Below are positions 61,607-64,000 of a stretch of 64,000 nt of DNA, piece by piece. Origin of the DNA: CADEEL01 sp050246475 (GTDB lineage: Bacteria > Pseudomonadota > Alphaproteobacteria > Caulobacterales > Aquidulcibacteraceae); the NCBI GenBank assembly GCA_050246475.1, contig JBFWVZ010000007.1, positions 1 through 64,000 on the forward strand, written 5' to 3'. A program made the position numbers and the translations under genes. Position 1 is the stretch's first letter; the number at the start of each line of letters is the position of its first letter. A model generated the notes under the pieces. That model was not told the DNA's origin and ran no database searches. It was given only the letters and a program-made list of their open reading frames with translations.

Positions 61607-63010
61607 TTAGGCCTGCCTTTGCGCCGCGCGGCGCTCATCGAGCTCTCTTTGAATGCGGCGATGGAGCGCCGTGGAGACCGGGAAGAACGAAACCACGATG
61701 ACGCAAAGCGTGAGCGTGAAAGCAGGCGTGAGCAGCATGGTGGCGCGCATGCCGTCCAATGTTTCGGGGCTTTGCGTTTGGCCCGGCACGAACCCAAACC
61801 AGGTGAGCATATAGCCCACGAGCGCTGCGCCGATCGCGAGCGACGTTTTGTTCGCGAACACAATGACGCCGAAGCCCAACGCTTCAACGCGCTGGCCGGT
61901 CTTCCATTCTCCGTAATCGACGCTGTCGGCGGCGGCTGCGAATTGGATGATGAGATAGGCTTGCAGCCCCGCGCCGAAGAAAAAGAAGATGGCGCACAAG
62001 ACGGGCACGGAACGCGGATCCAAGAAGAAAGCGAGCGCCGCCGCGGTCGCGGCAAGCGCTGCGCCTGACGTCCATGCGACGCGCTTTCCGGTTTTGCGCG
62101 CGAGATAGGCCCAGAACGGCGAAACGATGAGGCCCGCGGCCGATGAGGCCGACAAAGCGAACCGCGCCGCGCTGCGGTCCCCCAGATCATAGTGGAAGAA
62201 GTCGACCATCACCTTGTTGAACATTGTGATGGCGATGCCGCAGAGCATGGAGCCGGCGACGGCCACTAAGAAAGCGCGGTTGCGCGCCAGATGCTTGATC
62301 GCGGTGAGCGGCGAAGTGGTGTCGTTCTCTTCGATGACGCGCGCATCGGCTTCTTTGGTGACGAGGCCGGTGAAGGTGATGGACGCCGCCGAGAGGAGAC
62401 CGATCAGCAAAGCGAGCCACAGGAAGCCGCGCCGGTCATCCCCCTGCCCGAACACGTCCACAAGCGTGAGGCCAAAGAAGGACACAAAGAGGATGCCGAC
62501 CGCCAGGAACCAAGCGCGCCATGCTTCAAGATCGGACCGTTCATCGGCGTCGCGTGAGAGCTGCGTGACCATCGCGGTGTAGGGCATGTAGACGACCTGA
62601 TAGGCCGTGCGGAAAAGCATGTGCGTGATGAGCGCGAGCGCGCCGGCTTCGATCCAGGCGACGTCGGGACGCCAAAACATCGAGACGAAGACGAGCGACA
62701 TCGGCAGCGAGCCGTAGATCAAATAGGGGCGATAGCGTCCGATCGATGTTTTCGTGCGCGCGACGATCCACGCCATGATGGGATCGACGAGCGCGTCCCA
62801 GAAGGTTGCGATAGCGATGATGCCGCCCGCGGCGGCGGGCGTCAGGCCGTAAAACTCCGTGTAGAAGTAAAACAGCAACTGCCCGATCATGATGTAGACG
62901 AGCGCAATGCCGAAGCCGCCGACGCCGAACCCGATTTGGTTCATGCGGCTCAAACGTTTGCCTTCAGGCGGCGCGGCAGCCGGCGCTGCGGGCGCTGTTG
63001 CATCAACCAC
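61607..63010 (-). CDS. GPH-family (MelB-like) MFS cation symporter
   Basis: A 467-residue inner-membrane transporter with about 12 membrane segments. The N-terminal part has WDALVDPIMAWIVARTKTSIGRYRPYL, the typical GPH loop 2-3 motif, and EWKTGQRVEALGFG in the second half. The family takes up glycosides and other solutes with H+ or Na+. In this operon with a P450 and a beta-propeller protein it probably brings the pathway substrate or an intermediate into the cytoplasm. The GTG start at 63010 lies 3 bp after the previous stop. Confidence 0.86.
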   Translation of the reverse strand: MVDATAPAAPAAAPPEGKRLSRMNQIGFGVGGFGIALVYIMIGQLLFYFYTEFYGLTPAAAGGIIAIATFWDALVDPIMAWIVARTKTSIGRYRPYLIYGSLPMSLVFVSMFWRPDVAWIEAGALALITHMLFRTAYQVVYMPYTAMVTQLSRDADERSDLEAWRAWFLAVGILFVSFFGLTLVDVFGQGDDRRGFLWLALLIGLLSAASITFTGLVTKEADARVIEENDTTSPLTAIKHLARNRAFLVAVAGSMLCGIAITMFNKVMVDFFHYDLGDRSAARFALSASSAAGLIVSPFWAYLARKTGKRVAWTSGAALAATAAALAFFLDPRSVPVLCAIFFFFGAGLQAYLIIQFAAAADSVDYGEWKTGQRVEALGFGVIVFANKTSLAIGAALVGYMLTWFGFVPGQTQSPETLDGMRATMLLTPAFTLTLCVIVVSFFPVSTALHRRIQRELDERRAAQRQA

Positions 63011-63013
63011 GCG

Positions 63014-64000
63014 CTAGGCCTTTCCGTTATTGTAGCGGATTTCGTAAATCGCGCCGTCTGGTTCGTGATATTCGCCCGTGCAATAGGAGCGCCCGACAAC
63101 GCCCATCAGCAGCCGCTCGCGATCGAACACCAAGCTTGTGTAGCTGCCTTGAAAATTGTCGGCGAAGACGCTGGTTTCGCCGTCGCCCGTCACGCGCATC
63201 ACTTTGCCGTGGTAGGGCAGCCCCTCCTCGAACTCGTCGCATCCCGCGATCTGAGCAAGGTCGACTGGCCCCTCATCGACATAGAAGAAGTCGCCCGCAT
63301 AGGGGCCAAACTCCTTTGGCGCTTGAATTGCGCGCAGCGGAATGGGCGGATCAGGGATCGGTTCAATCTTGCCGTCCGGGGTGATGCGCCAATGCGCGTA
63401 ATCGCTCTTGGGCCGGCGCGCTGATTCAAAGCTCGCATTGCGCGCGCCGAAGAGGATGAGCTCGCCCGCATAATCGCGCCACCAATCGGGCGCGTAGATC
63501 ACAAGCTGCGGCATGATCATCCCGTCGGGGTAATCGAGCGTGATGAAGGGCTCGATCTTTTTGTCCGGCGTAACGCGATAGATCGTGCAATTCATAAAGG
63601 AATGAACGAAGAGCGAGCCGTCGAACGGCGTGCCTGCGCGGCCGAACGTGCCGGGCATCAATGCCCCGGGGACGCCGCCGCCAATGCGTCCATTGTTCGG
63701 CACGACGCAGAATGTTTCAGGCGCGCCGCCTTCTGGCGCGACGCGATAGACGGCGTGCGGTTTGGTTGCGCCCGGGCGTCCAGGCTCGGTCTGCCCGACG
63801 AAGAAGATGTGATCGCCCCAAGGGCCGAAATTCACCGGCGCCTTGTGCGGTTCAAACACTGTGCCGTGCGTCATCGACCCCGGCGGCATCAGCGCTTCAA
63901 GCGTGTCGTCGCGTTTAAGCCGCCAGACGGAGCCGTGCCCTTCTTGAGGATTCCAGCCGACTTTTGATTGGCCGCCGATGTCGCCGAAAATGATGGAGCC
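63014..64000 (-). CDS. SMP-30-like beta-propeller protein (5' end outside window)
   Basis: A beta-propeller protein that continues past the right edge; the frame is open to base 64000, and its first visible residues (GSIIFGDIGGQ) correspond to about residue 50 of the 44380 paralogue. Shared blocks include VGQTEPGRPGATKPHAV, SFMNCTIYRVTPDKK, FADNFQGSYTSLVFDRERL and SYCTGEYHEPD. The ends of both proteins agree, so only the start is missing. It is co-directional with the transporter and P450 downstream. Function unknown; probably an uncharacterised lactonase-like or dehydratase-like propeller. Confidence 0.75.
   Translation of the reverse strand, partial: GSIIFGDIGGQSKVGWNPQEGHGSVWRLKRDDTLEALMPPGSMTHGTVFEPHKAPVNFGPWGDHIFFVGQTEPGRPGATKPHAVYRVAPEGGAPETFCVVPNNGRIGGGVPGALMPGTFGRAGTPFDGSLFVHSFMNCTIYRVTPDKKIEPFITLDYPDGMIMPQLVIYAPDWWRDYAGELILFGARNASFESARRPKSDYAHWRITPDGKIEPIPDPPIPLRAIQAPKEFGPYAGDFFYVDEGPVDLAQIAGCDEFEEGLPYHGKVMRVTGDGETSVFADNFQGSYTSLVFDRERLLMGVVGRSYCTGEYHEPDGAIYEIRYNNGKA

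Overview
The window is G+C-rich (about two-thirds by eye), densely packed, and full of 4-bp start/stop overlaps. Housekeeping genes rpiA, glmU and gph, FadR-type GntR regulators and an RHS core of the kind common in Alphaproteobacteria suggest an alphaproteobacterium, perhaps Caulobacterales/Hyphomonadaceae-like. That placement is inference from protein style; no rRNA is present. Region 1 (1-5622, + strand) is a tightly overlapping operon: a ceramide-glucosyltransferase-like GT (5'-truncated by the window edge), a small hydrolase-like protein, a GT1 glycosyltransferase, a FabH-like ketosynthase, a metallo-beta-lactamase-fold hydrolase and an F390-synthetase-like adenylate-forming enzyme. It looks like a pathway for an acyl-derived glycoconjugate. 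Region 2 (5.7-10.5 kb) is core chromosome: rpiA-glmU (-), gph (+), a small conserved-looking protein and a duplicated membrane protein. Region 3 (about 10.47-16.35 kb) looks like a genomic island. It starts at a 3' tRNA fragment and holds truncated genes, an XRE regulator with a replaced N-terminus, a 0.4-kb cluster of stem-loops, an orphan RHS C-terminal toxin tip with a candidate immunity gene, and a DnaX-like AAA+ protein with an unrecognised C-terminal half. Region 4 (16.4-64 kb) is one large catabolic cluster. It holds eight acyl-CoA dehydrogenases (three long/short pairs and two singles), an AtuA/biotin-carboxylase/carboxyltransferase/hydratase operon of the acyclic-terpene (geranyl-CoA carboxylase) type, two MaoC-type hydratases, two crotonase-fold enzymes, five SDRs, an SCP-x-type thiolase, a CaiB/BaiF CoA-transferase, two acyl-CoA ligases, two P450s, a 3Fe-4S ferredoxin, a limonene-epoxide-hydrolase family enzyme with all catalytic residues, a GMC oxidoreductase, a TonB receptor, a GPH-family transporter, three beta-propeller proteins and two FadR-type regulators. 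Together these suggest uptake (TonB receptor, transporter), oxidative activation (P450s, epoxide hydrolase, GMC), CoA activation (ligases, CoA-transferase) and beta-oxidation of a branched or cyclic isoprenoid/terpenoid-like substrate. The substrate is not identified. The strongest unexplained signal is regulatory. All eight promoter-bearing gaps between 26.7 and 60.4 kb contain one of two recurring 16-bp motifs. One has consensus ATWGAGGTAWCTCAWT (six sites), the other ATTYATTATMATATTT (three sites), and both occur together at 44.3 kb. This suggests one regulon controlled by the two local GntR/FCD regulators.
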